This document shows, piece after piece, positions 8,511-17,600 of a stretch of DNA of 64,000 nucleotides. This DNA comes from Pseudonocardia sp. DSM 110487 (lineage in GTDB: Bacteria > Actinomycetota > Actinomycetes > Mycobacteriales > Pseudonocardiaceae): positions 4,216,001 to 4,280,000 of the forward strand of contig NZ_CP080521.1 of assembly GCF_019468565.1 (NCBI RefSeq), read 5' to 3'. A model generated the notes under the pieces. That model searched no databases. It was not told where the DNA came from and worked only from the letters and a program-made list of their open reading frames with translations. Position 1 is the first letter of the stretch, and each line of letters opens with the position of its first letter. A program made the position numbers and the translations under genes.

Positions 8511-9623
8511 ATGACGACTCGCGACGTGTTGATCTCCGGGGCCGGCGTGGCCGGATCGACGCTGGCCTACTGGCTGGCCCGCAACGGGTTCCGGCCCACC
8601 GTGGTGGAGCGGTCCCCCGGGCAGCGCTCCAGCGGGAACCCCGTCGACGTGCGCGGTCCGGCCATGCCGGTGGTCGAGGCGATGGGGGTCGTGCCGCGGC
8701 TACGCGACGTCGCCACGCGAACGACCATGATGCGACTGCTCGACGCCTCCGGCCGCTCGATCACCACGGTGGGCATGCCGGCGGCCCGCGGCAATGAGAT
8801 CGAAGTGCCACGTGCTGATCTCGCAGGCGTCCTGTATGAGGCGGCGCGGGACGAGGCCGAGTTCCTCTTCGACGACGCGATCACCGCAGTGCGCCAGGAC
8901 GAGCACGGTGTGGAGCTCACGTTCGAGCACGGCGCCCCGCGTCGCTTCGACCTGGTGATCGGCGCTGACGGGTTGCACTCCGCGGTGCGGCGCATGGCCT
9001 TCGGGCCGGAGGGCGACTTCCTGCGCTCCGCCGGCCTCCACGTCGCGACCATGCCGCTCGGCGAACCGGTCGAGCACCCGCACGAGGTGCTCATCCACAA
9101 CGCCCCTGGGCGGCTGGTCTCGATCCACCCCGCCCGCGACAAGGCGCTGATCGCGTTCATCTTCCGCAGTAGCAACGGCGACGAGGAGATCGACTACCGG
9201 AACGTGGATCAGCACAAGCGGATCGTCACCGAGGCCTACGCGGACGCCGGATGGCGCGTTCCGCAGCTGCTCGACCGCCTCGCCGACGCCGACGACCTCT
9301 TCTTCGATGCCGTCAGCGTTGTCGATCTGCCCACGTGGTCCACCCGCCGCATCGCGCTGCTCGGCGACGCCGCCTCCTGCGTGTCCCTGCTCGGCGACGG
9401 TTCCAGCCTCGCCATCGCAGGCGCTCACGCCCTGGCCACCGCGCTCGCCGAACAACCCGCCGACCACGCCGCCGCCTTCGGCCGGTACGAGCGTGCCCAC
9501 CGCTCCCGGGTCACGCCGAAACAGCGCGCGATCACGCGATCAGCGGCCCTGCTCGTGCCGAAGACCAGGCTCGGCCTCGCCGCCCGCAACCTCGCCGCCC
9601 GGCTGTGGCCCGGCGGTGCCTGA
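8511..9623 (+). CDS. FAD-dependent monooxygenase (PHBH fold)
   Basis: A 370-residue class A flavoprotein hydroxylase. The three signature motifs are present: GxGxxG in ISGAGVAGSTLAYWLARNG (about 8-26), the DG motif in DLVIGADGLHSAVR (about 147-160) and the GD motif in ALLGDAASCVSLLGDGSSLA (about 282-301). Such enzymes use NAD(P)H and O2 to hydroxylate aromatic or polycyclic compounds; some modify tetracyclines or rifamycins. The substrate cannot be told. The ATG at 8511 is the natural start although its ribosome site is poor. The 142 bases before it, after selO, hold no gene I can support. Confidence 0.75.
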   Translation: MTTRDVLISGAGVAGSTLAYWLARNGFRPTVVERSPGQRSSGNPVDVRGPAMPVVEAMGVVPRLRDVATRTTMMRLLDASGRSITTVGMPAARGNEIEVPRADLAGVLYEAARDEAEFLFDDAITAVRQDEHGVELTFEHGAPRRFDLVIGADGLHSAVRRMAFGPEGDFLRSAGLHVATMPLGEPVEHPHEVLIHNAPGRLVSIHPARDKALIAFIFRSSNGDEEIDYRNVDQHKRIVTEAYADAGWRVPQLLDRLADADDLFFDAVSVVDLPTWSTRRIALLGDAASCVSLLGDGSSLAIAGAHALATALAEQPADHAAAFGRYERAHRSRVTPKQRAITRSAALLVPKTRLGLAARNLAARLWPGGA

Positions 9624-9649
9624 ACGGATTGTCCGTACCGCCACCGGCT

Positions 9650-9671
9650 CATCCGGCCGCTCGCCCGGATG
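9650..9671. terminator. Hairpin after the flavin monooxygenase gene
   Basis: CATCCGG and CCGGATG arms with an 8-base loop, 27 bases past the stop codon and before the leader promoter. It lacks a T-run, as is common for actinomycete terminators. Confidence 0.35.
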
Positions 9672-9683
9672 GCGAGACCGCCT

Positions 9684-9712
9684 TTGACAGCCGGGCGGCC
9701 GTCTGGTCTCGT
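9684..9712 (+). promoter_or_regulatory. Promoter of the leader peptide
   Basis: TTGACA (9684-9689), a 17-bp spacer and TCTCGT (9707-9712). The predicted transcription start falls on the ATG of the leader at 9719, so the leader would be the first codon of a leaderless mRNA. Confidence 0.55.
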
Positions 9713-9718
9713 CGGGAC

Positions 9719-9790
9719 ATGACCACGTCGCCGCTCGTCCGCAGGCGCCACGTGGATCATCTGCGCGTCGTCTCCTGCGCGTGTCGCTGA
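9719..9790 (+). CDS. Cysteine-containing regulatory leader peptide
   Basis: A 23-residue open frame whose second half reads RRRHVDHLRVVSCACR and then stops. It matches the actinobacterial putative leader peptide pattern RRxVDLxRVxxxxCR found before sulfur and sulfonate uptake genes. Cys codons at the end would stall ribosomes when cysteine is scarce and alter translation or transcription of the next gene, as shown for polycysteine leaderless ORFs in mycobacteria. Only 40 bases separate its stop from the sfnG remnant start, and no strong terminator hairpin fits in that gap, so any control is likely by ribosome-site exposure. The gene it served is now broken. Confidence 0.75.
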   Translation: MTTSPLVRRRHVDHLRVVSCACR

Positions 9791-9830
9791 CCCGACCACG
9801 CCACCCGTTCCCCACTCTCGGGAGACACGC

Positions 9831-10501
9831 ATGTCCACACACGCTCCACTGAAGTTCGCCTACTGGGTGCCCAACGTCAGCGGTGGGCTCGTCACGAGCA
9901 AAATCGAGCAGCGCACCGACTGGGGATACGACTACAACAAGCACCTTGCCCGGCTCGCCGAGGACAACGGCTTCGAGTACGCCCTCTCCCAGGTGCGCTA
10001 CATCGCCAGCTACGGCGCCGCCTACCAGCACGAGTCCACGAGCTTCTCGCCGAGCAGGTCGACGAGGTCAATGCGCACGCCGCCGACGCGAGCCGGGCGG
10101 GCGCCGTCCGGTTCGGGCTCAACGCCTTCCTCATCGCGCGTGACACGGAGCGCGAGGCCCGCGAGACGCTCCGCGAGATCATCGCCACGGCGGACGTCGA
10201 GGCCGTGGAGGGCTTCCGTAGCGCCGTGCAGCAGGCGGGTGCCTCCACCGCCGACAGGCGCGGCATGTGGGCCGACTCGGCGTTCGAGGACCTCGTCCAG
10301 TACAACGACGGCTTCCGAAGCCGGCTCATCGGCACCCCGGAGCAGATCGCCGACCGCGCGGTCGAGTACAAGCGGCGGGGCACGAACCTGCTGTTGCTCG
10401 GCTTCCTGCACTACCACGAGGAGGTCGAGTACTTCGGCCGCCACGTGCTCCCGATCATTCGGGAGAAGGAGGCGGAACTCGCCGCCCGCGACGAGCCGCT
10501 C
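9831..10501 (+). pseudogene. sfnG: Broken sfnG-like FMNH2-dependent dimethylsulfone monooxygenase
   Basis: The first 65 residues (LKFAYWVPNVSGGLVTSKIE, then EYALSQVRYIASYGA and QHESTSFS) match SfnG of the luciferase-like family. At about 10046 the reading jumps to another frame at a point about 130 residues further on in the family (QVDEVNAHAADASRAGAVRFGLNAF, then FEDLVQYNDGFRSRLIGTPEQ and HYHEEVEYFGRHVLP). The TIM-barrel core is missing, so no active enzyme can result. SfnG releases sulfite and methanesulfinate from dimethylsulfone when sulfate is scarce, which suits the cysteine leader in front. The last frame runs on to a stop at 10741 without family similarity after about 10500. Confidence 0.8.
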
Positions 10502-10741
10502 GTCCCTGCGCGGTGGGCTGACCAGGCGGCGCCATATCGACTACGCCCTCGTCGGGACGACGTCCTGTCGCCGCCCACGTTCCGACCCGCCGTGCCGGCC
10601 GCCCGTCACCCGCTCCGGATGCCGGTGACGCCGACCCGGACACCGGACGCTCCCCGCCCGTCACATCGACGGGCGGGCGGCGGGCACGGCGGCGGTCGGG
10701 TGTTCAGCCATCCCCGCCTCAGCACGCGACCGCGCGGATGA

Positions 10742-11123
10742 TCAGGCGGGCGCGAATGCCCGCAGGAACGTGTCGACGGTTGCACGGGCGACCTCGCGCA
10801 GCTCCGGCTCGGGCACCCGGCGCGTCCCGAACCGGGTGCGCCCGTCCATCCCGCCGGTCAGCAGGCTGCCGAACTGCTCCGCGGCGAGGGTGGGGTCGTC
10901 GACTCGGAGGTGTCCCGCGACGGACAGCGCGAGCAGCCGGTCGGCCAGCGACTGGTTGACGCGGGCCGCGGCCCGGCCGAGGAAGACGTCGACCAGGTCG
11001 GGCATCTGCGTGACCTCGGCCATCACGAGCCTGCGCAACGTCCACGACCGCTCGTCGGTGAAGCAGACGAGCAGCTTGAGCGCGACGTCCTCCAGCGCGC
11101 CGCGGACGTCCGCGTGAGCTCCC
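10742..11123 (-). pseudogene. TetR-family regulator remnant lacking its DNA-binding domain
   Basis: About 126 codons equal to the C-terminal ligand domain of an AefR-like TetR protein (ALEDVALKLLVCFTDERS, RRLVMAEVTQMPDLVDVFL, AAEQFGSLLTGGMDG, ARATVDTFLRAF). The N-terminal helix-turn-helix of about 75 residues is absent; the frame instead runs into the acetyltransferase gene out of frame. Its stop lies beside the end of the sfnG remnant, so both look like parts of one eroded locus. No start codon or ribosome site supports expression. Confidence 0.65.
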
Positions 11124-11819
11124 TCAGGCGACGGCCTCGACGAGCGCGCGGAGGCCGACGAACCGGGTGTGCCTGCGCAGCGCGAAGCCCAGCGACTCGT
11201 ACAGCCGGATCGCGTGCACGTTCGTCGCCGCGGCGTGCAGCAGCGGGGTCTCGCCGCGCTCCCGGATCCCGGCGGCGACGGCCAGCACGAGCCGGGTGGC
11301 CAGCCCGTGCCTGCGGAACCGCTCGTCGGTGCAGACGGCGCTGATCTCGGTCCAGCCGGGCGGGTGCAGCCGCTCGCCCGCCATCGCGACGAGCTCGCCG
11401 TCGCGCCGGATGCCGAGGTAGGTGCCCATCTCGATGGTGCGGGGCAGGAACGGTCCCGGACGGGTGCGCTCCACGAGGGCGAGCATCTCCGGCACGTCGG
11501 CGGGACCGAGGACCACTGCGTCGGGGTCCGGCTCGGCCGCGACACCGGTGTCGACGAGCTGGACCGCCGCGATGTCGGCGAGCACCTCCCAGCCCGGCGG
11601 TGGCTCGACGCTCGGAGCCGACACGGCCGCCGTCGCGCCGGGGCCGACCAGCGCGGCCAGATCCATCCACGCGTCGAGGCCCGGCTCGTCGGGCAGCGCC
11701 GTGAACGGGCACACGTCGGGCGGATAACGCACGACCGACTCGTGTCGCACCGCGAAGCGCGCGTGGGGGCCGAGGAGCGAGGCGCGGATCGGGTTGTCGA
11801 GAACGTGCTGCTCGCTCAC
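11124..11819 (-). CDS. GNAT family N-acetyltransferase
   Basis: A 231-residue protein with a GNAT fold in its C-terminal half: the acetyl-CoA loop appears as VCTDERFRRHGLATRLVLAVAAGI (about 155-178), followed by ATNVHAIRLYESLGFALRRHTRFVG. The N-terminal half is of the FR47-like kind and has no other motif. The substrate is unknown. GTG at 11819 is chosen because GGAGGA stands 8 bases upstream; upstream in-frame codons would overlap the chrB promoter. The gene is divergent from the chromate operon and ends against the TetR remnant. Confidence 0.75.
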   Translation of the reverse strand: MSEQHVLDNPIRASLLGPHARFAVRHESVVRYPPDVCPFTALPDEPGLDAWMDLAALVGPGATAAVSAPSVEPPPGWEVLADIAAVQLVDTGVAAEPDPDAVVLGPADVPEMLALVERTRPGPFLPRTIEMGTYLGIRRDGELVAMAGERLHPPGWTEISAVCTDERFRRHGLATRLVLAVAAGIRERGETPLLHAAATNVHAIRLYESLGFALRRHTRFVGLRALVEAVA

Positions 11820-11871
11820 GGGCGGGGTCCTCCAGAAGGGGTGAGCGAACCGGAACCGATCACCACAGTAC

Positions 11872-11900
11872 TTGTCGTCACGGTGCAACCGTGGTTACAT
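11872..11900 (+). promoter_or_regulatory. chrB promoter with a perfect palindrome in the spacer
   Basis: TTGTCG (11872-11877), a 17-bp spacer and TTACAT (11895-11900), with the GTG start six bases later, so the transcript is leaderless. Within the spacer lies CACGGT-GCA-ACCGTG (11879-11893), a perfect 6-bp inverted repeat placed to block polymerase. It is the best candidate for the chromate-responsive operator. Confidence 0.6.
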
Positions 11901-11906
11901 CTCCCG

Positions 11907-12383
11907 GTGCCGAATGGCTCGAGCGATGCGGGGGAGTGGGTGCTGCTCTGCTACCGGGTGCCTCGGGAGCCGTCCACGCCGCGGATCGCGATCTGGCGGA
12001 GGCTGAAGCGGCTGGGTGTGGCGCAGGTCGGCGACGGCGTGGTCGCGCTCCCGGCCGACGCGCGTACCCGCGAGCAGTTGGAGTGGGTGGCCGAGGACGT
12101 GGTGCAGGCCGGCGGGTCGGCGATGCTGTGGACGGCGAGGCCGGAGACGGTCGCGGACGAGCGTCGGCTCGCCGGGCAGATGGCCGCCGCGCGGGCCGCC
12201 GAGTACGCCCACGTCCGCGACCAGGCCGAGGCCGGCGGCGGGGTCGCGGCGCTGCGGCGGCTGCGCGGTGAGCTCAGGCGCATCGAGCGACGGGACTTCT
12301 TCCCGCCCGCAGAGCGCACGGCCGCCCGGGCGGCCGTCGAGGCACTCGCCGCGCGTGGCGGTGCGCTGACGGAGCAGGCGTGA
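11907..12383 (+). CDS. chrB1: Chromate resistance protein ChrB, N-terminal half
   Basis: A 158-residue protein matching the N-terminal domain of ChrB (EWVLLCYRVPREPSTPRIAIWRRLKRLGVAQVGDGVVALPAD, about residues 9-50; then a helical region with LAGQMAAARAAEYAHVRDQ). In organisms with one long ChrB this domain is joined to the domain encoded by the next gene. ChrB is a chromate-sensing regulator of chrA in the cases studied. GTG 11907 follows the -10 by six bases and has no ribosome site, so a leaderless start is preferred. The stop overlaps the next start by GTGA. Confidence 0.8.
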   Translation: MPNGSSDAGEWVLLCYRVPREPSTPRIAIWRRLKRLGVAQVGDGVVALPADARTREQLEWVAEDVVQAGGSAMLWTARPETVADERRLAGQMAAARAAEYAHVRDQAEAGGGVAALRRLRGELRRIERRDFFPPAERTAARAAVEALAARGGALTEQA

Positions 12384-12823
12384 GGTGGGCGACGCGCCGC
12401 GGGGTGCACATCGACCGCGCGGCGTCGGCTTGGCTCATCCGGCGGTTCGTCGACCCGGACGCCGAGTTCGTGTTCGTGGGCGACCGCAGCGAGGTGCCCG
12501 GCGACGCCACCCCGTTCGACATGCGCGGGGTGGAGCTGGGCCACCAGCCCGGCCCCACCGGGCAGGACTGCACGTTCGAGACGATCCTGCGCCGCTACGA
12601 CCTGACCGACCCGGTGCTGTGGAAGCTCGCCGAGGTCGTGCACGAGGCCGACCTTGAGGACGACCGGTTCGACGCCCCCGAGGCGGCGGGGCTGGACGCC
12701 GTGCTGCGCGGGTTGTCGATGACCAGCGGCGACGCCGCCGTGCTCGCCGTCACCGGGCCGCTGTTCGACGGTCTCTACGAGTACTTCCGGCGGGCCGTGC
12801 TGCTCGGCCGGCCGCCGACGTGA
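12380..12823 (+). CDS. chrB2: Chromate resistance protein ChrB, C-terminal half
   Basis: A 147-residue protein equal to the C-terminal ChrB domain: TRRGVHIDRAASAWLIRRFVDPDAEFVFV at the N-terminus, then FDMRGVELGHQPGPTGQDCTFETIL and VVHEADLEDDRF. The conserved His, Asp and Cys residues (HID, GHQ, CTFE, HEAD) suggest a metal or oxyanion site. The upstream gene stops inside its start codon, so the two halves are made from one mRNA, probably in equal amounts. It lies 13 bases before chrA. Confidence 0.8.
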   Translation: MRWATRRGVHIDRAASAWLIRRFVDPDAEFVFVGDRSEVPGDATPFDMRGVELGHQPGPTGQDCTFETILRRYDLTDPVLWKLAEVVHEADLEDDRFDAPEAAGLDAVLRGLSMTSGDAAVLAVTGPLFDGLYEYFRRAVLLGRPPT

Positions 12824-12836
12824 CCCAGGAGCGACG

Positions 12837-14201
<1,365 letters not shown>

Positions 14202-15410
14202 CCCGGACCAGCTGCGTGACGGCGCACGGGAAGACGGTTACCTCCGCATGCCGGCCGTGGCGCGCCACCAGCCACTTCTCGGTCTGCTCCCACGTGTCGA
14301 AGAGCGGGACGGCGTCCCGATCGGGATCGGGCAGGTCACCCGGGGAGACGCCCGGGGCGAAGAACGCGAGCTCGCACTCACCCGGCGGTCGCGGCAGCCG
14401 TCCGCCGAACCGCATGCCCGGACCGAACAGGGAGTGGAAGCCGGGGCCCTCGCTGGCGGCGCTCGCCATCACCACCGAGCCGCCGGGTCGGACGAGCGGC
14501 TCCGGCGCGCTCTGCAGCGGCGTGAACGCCGCCGCGTACTGCAGGAACTCGTTGTCCTTCGGGTAGCTCGACAGGACGCAGATGTCGGCGCCTGCCGGTG
14601 CGGCGGTGTCGTACACCCTGGCCGCGATCTCCACCCCTGCGCGGTGGGCGGCGACGAGGTCGCCCGCGACGACACCGGCGATCCCGCGCCTGCTCGTGGT
14701 GACCGTGTTGAGGATGAAGTCGACGCCGACGTGCCGGGCCGCCTCCTCGGCGTCGCGGCGGGCGACGGTCTCGGCGGTGCCGACGGTCTCGCCCGCCACG
14801 GGCACCCCGGTGTGGAACGCGGTCGCGGCGTGGATGCTCGACACCGCGGGCAGGACCATCTTGGCGCCACCGGAGAACCCGGCCACGGGGTGCGGCACGA
14901 TCGATCCGACGAGGATGCGCAGGTCGGCGGCGAGGAACAGGTCGTTGACCTCGATGGGGGTGCCCCGGCTCGTCGTGCCCACGCGGGTGCACCCGGCCCA
15001 GGAGAAGTGGTTGCGTACCCGGCAGGTGCGCAGCGCCCGAGCCCCGAGCTTCTTCTCCAGATCGGCGCGCATGAGGGTGCGGTGGTTCGCCACGCCGACG
15101 AGGACGCGCACGTCCTGGGGATCGATCCCGGCCGCCGCGAGCTCGTCGAGCACCACGGGGAGCAGCCGGTCGCCGCGCGTGGGGCGGGACAGGTCGTCGA
15201 TCACGATGCAGGGCGCCCGCTTGCCCCTCGCGAGCTCCCGCAGCGGCGGCGTGCCGATCGGGTTCCGCACCGCCGCGACGATCGCGCCGTCCCCGAGGTC
15301 AGGGCCGTCCGCGGGCGGGCACGTGCGCACCGACCAGCCGTCGGGGAAGGTCAGCTCGAGATCGCGGTCGTCGAACCAGGCCGACCAGCGGATCGCGGCC
15401 GTCGTGGCGG

Positions 15411-16967
15411 TCACGATGCCTCGCCGCGCTCGTGAGCCATGCCACCGACCGACGAGCGGCCCGTTCGTCGGATAGGTTCCGACGAACGCGCCGTTGGTCG
15501 GAACGCCGCCCCGGCCTTGCCGGTGGCGAGCTCCCGCAGCACGGCATCGCGTATCGCGGATCGCATCACCTGGCCGGTGGCAGGGGTGCGGGGGATTGCC
15601 GTTGTCGGCACCACACGGCGTGGGTGCTTGTAGCCCGAGAGGCCCGTCAGCCCGGCGCGCAGCGCGGCGACATCCGGCACGTCGGCACCGGGCTCGGGAA
15701 CGATGACCGCGCACACGACCTCGCCCCAGCGCTCGTCCGGCAGCCCGATCACGGCCACGTCCGCGATCCCGGGCAGCGTGCGCAGCGCCGCCTCGACCTC
15801 GGCGGGCCCCACGGTCTCGCCCCCGGAGCGGATCACCTCGCGCTTGCGGCCGGTGATGTGGACGAACCCGTCGTCGTCGCGGACGCCGAGGTCGCCGGAG
15901 TGGTACCAGCCGTCGCGGACGGCGGCCGCGGTCTCCGCGGGCAGGCGCAGGTAGGAGCTCATGAGCGTCGGGCCGCGGAAGAGGATCTCGCCGTCGGGGG
16001 CGATCCTCAGCACGCCGGGGGAGATGGGGCGCCCGACGCTGCCGCGCTTCGCGTCGAGGTGCCAGTGCCGCAGCGCGGTCATCGGGCCCGCCTCGCTGCT
16101 GCCGTACAGCACGGTGGTCGTGGCGCCGGGCGCGCGTCTGCGCAGCCGCTCGACCAGGTCGTCGGCGACGCGGGACGTTCCGGTGTCGGCGTGCCGCAGG
16201 CAACCCAGGTCGCCGGGCGCGGCGAGCACCCGCTCCCACACCGCGGGGATGCAGTACATCGCGGTGGGCCGGTGCCGGGCGACTGCGGCGAGCAGGTGCT
16301 CCGCGTCGGCGCGGCGGACGAGGTGGACGGCGGTGCGGTGCAGCCACGCCTCGACCACGTAGTGCCAGCCGCCGTAGTGGTGGAGCGGGAAGCTGGACAG
16401 CACACCACCGTCGCCGCGGATCGCGCCCGCGAAGGTGCCGGAGCCCGGCGCCGAGCGCAGCCAGGTGGCGCGGTGGCTCACCAGCACGCCCTTCGGCCGG
16501 CCCGTGCTCCCGCTGGTGAGGTAGAGGATGTGCGGGTCGCAGTCGCGGACATCCACGGCGACGGGGGAGTGCGAGGCGCCGCGACCGAGCTCGTCCAGCA
16601 TGGCGACCGGCCGGCCCGTGTCGTGGGCGGCATCGCGGCGCGGCCCGTCCGCCACCACGAGCCGCGGGTCCACGTAGTCCAGTACGTCGGCGGCCTCGGC
16701 CGTCTCCAGCTGCGGTGAGATCGGCGCGAAGACCGCGCCGAGCCGCGCGCAGGCCACCATCCCCGCGAGCGACCGCAGCGAGCCGCCGGTCCACCAGGCG
16801 ACGAGGTCACCCCGCCGGACGCCCTGGCCGTGGAGCGTGTGCGCGACGCGGTTCGCCTCGTCGTCGAGGTGGGAGAACGAGACGACCTCGTCGCCGAGGG
16901 TGGCGGCCGTGGCTCGCGGGGCGATGGCCGCCGCGTCCGCCACCGTGTCGCCGATCAGCAGGTCCAC
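15411..16967 (-). CDS. Acyl-CoA ligase (ANL superfamily) with an odd C-terminus
   Basis: A 518-residue AMP-forming acid:CoA ligase. The phosphate loop is LYLTSGSTGRPKGVLVSH (about 147-164), then YGSSEAGPM and the hinge region WYHSGDLGVRDDDGFVHITGRKREVIRSGGE. The usual A10 lysine (TGKV) is read here as TGQV, so the residue that drives adenylation appears to be Gln. The last 35 residues are basic and Ser-rich and are encoded by a repeat element at 15449-15501. GTG at 16967 follows AGGAGG by 7 bases. The gene is divergent from the oxidoreductase operon and shares its KstR2-box spacer. The acid is unknown. Confidence 0.75.
   Translation of the reverse strand: MDLLIGDTVADAAAIAPRATAATLGDEVVSFSHLDDEANRVAHTLHGQGVRRGDLVAWWTGGSLRSLAGMVACARLGAVFAPISPQLETAEAADVLDYVDPRLVVADGPRRDAAHDTGRPVAMLDELGRGASHSPVAVDVRDCDPHILYLTSGSTGRPKGVLVSHRATWLRSAPGSGTFAGAIRGDGGVLSSFPLHHYGGWHYVVEAWLHRTAVHLVRRADAEHLLAAVARHRPTAMYCIPAVWERVLAAPGDLGCLRHADTGTSRVADDLVERLRRRAPGATTTVLYGSSEAGPMTALRHWHLDAKRGSVGRPISPGVLRIAPDGEILFRGPTLMSSYLRLPAETAAAVRDGWYHSGDLGVRDDDGFVHITGRKREVIRSGGETVGPAEVEAALRTLPGIADVAVIGLPDERWGEVVCAVIVPEPGADVPDVAALRAGLTGLSGYKHPRRVVPTTAIPRTPATGQVMRSAIRDAVLRELATGKAGAAFRPTARSSEPIRRTGRSSVGGMAHERGEAS
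15449..15501. repeat. Double-palindrome repeat, copy 1
   Basis: Two 23-bp imperfect palindromes of the form CCGACGA-n9-TCGTCGG (15449-15471 and 15479-15501) joined by ATAGGTT. It lies inside the 3' end of the acyl-CoA ligase gene. The reverse complement matches the element at 21647-21699, including the AACCTAT linker. Confidence 0.75.
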
Positions 16968-16988
16968 TGGCCGCCCTCCTCGTCCACG

Positions 16989-17017
16989 TTGACCCCGGCG
17001 ACAGTTTGAATTAATAA
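16989..17017 (+). promoter_or_regulatory. Promoter of the oxidoreductase operon
   Basis: TTGACC (16989-16994), a 17-bp spacer and TAATAA (17012-17017). The predicted start point falls on GTG 17025, so the first gene is probably leaderless, and the KstR2-like box covers the first transcribed bases. Confidence 0.6.
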
Positions 17018-17024
17018 TCCAAAC

Positions 17025-17600
17025 GTGACAAGCGCTTGCTTGGGAGAGGTGCAGGTCCTCCTGATCGGCATCGGGGGCCAGGGCATCCAGCTGATCGGCA
17101 AGACGCTCGCCCTCGCCGCGACGAACGAGGGGCGGCACGCGATGCTCGCCGCGGACTACGGCGGCGAGATGCGCGGCGGCCCCTCGAACGCCTCCGTCGT
17201 GATCGGTGACGAGCCGCTGCGCTCGCTGCCGATCCTGCCGAGCGCGGGCGCCGCGATCGTGGCCAGCCACAAGTTCACCGGTCCCGTCCCGGAGCGGCTG
17301 CGCCCCGGCGGGCTGCTACTGGTCAACTCCTCGATCGTCGACGGATCGGTGGGCCGGGCCACCCACCGCGTGGTGGAGGTGCCGGCCACATCGATGGCCG
17401 CCGAGCTCGGGGCTCCGCAGGCGGGCGGTTTCGTGCTGCTCGGGGCGTTCAACCGGCTGACCGGTCTGGTGACGCACGACGGGCTGGTCGGGGCGATGAC
17501 CTCGTTGCTGCCGCCCTACCGCGCCCAGCACGCCGCGAAGAACGCCGAGGCACTCGCTGCGGGGGCGGCAGCGGTGGCCGAGCAGGCGGTGGCGTCATGA
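17025..17600 (+). CDS. 2-oxoacid:ferredoxin oxidoreductase, gamma subunit
   Basis: A 191-residue subunit of the pyruvate/ketoisovalerate oxidoreductase gamma family. The N-terminal VLLIGIGGQGIQLIGKTLA (about 11-29) and the following AADYGGEMRGGPSNASVVIGD are the family hallmarks; the domain binds the CoA end of the reaction. The stop overlaps the alpha start by ATGA. GTG 17025 is at the predicted transcription start; GTG 17049 with GGGAGAG directly before it is the alternative and would drop eight residues encoded by the operator. With the alpha, beta and ferredoxin genes it makes a four-subunit complex of the 2-oxoglutarate or branched-chain type. Confidence 0.85.
   Translation: MTSACLGEVQVLLIGIGGQGIQLIGKTLALAATNEGRHAMLAADYGGEMRGGPSNASVVIGDEPLRSLPILPSAGAAIVASHKFTGPVPERLRPGGLLLVNSSIVDGSVGRATHRVVEVPATSMAAELGAPQAGGFVLLGAFNRLTGLVTHDGLVGAMTSLLPPYRAQHAAKNAEALAAGAAAVAEQAVAS
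17027..17040. promoter_or_regulatory. KstR2-like box, oxidoreductase operon
   Basis: GACAAGCGCTTGCT matches AnCAAGnnCTTGnT at every fixed base except the first A. It sits over the predicted transcription start of the oxidoreductase operon and between it and the divergent ligase/LarA genes, so one bound repressor could affect both. Confidence 0.7.

Noticed and set aside
10502..10741. Frame continuing after the sfnG remnant, ending at 10741
   Set aside because: The peptide is Pro/Arg rich with no similarity to the family and no own start; it is read-through of the broken frame, not a gene.
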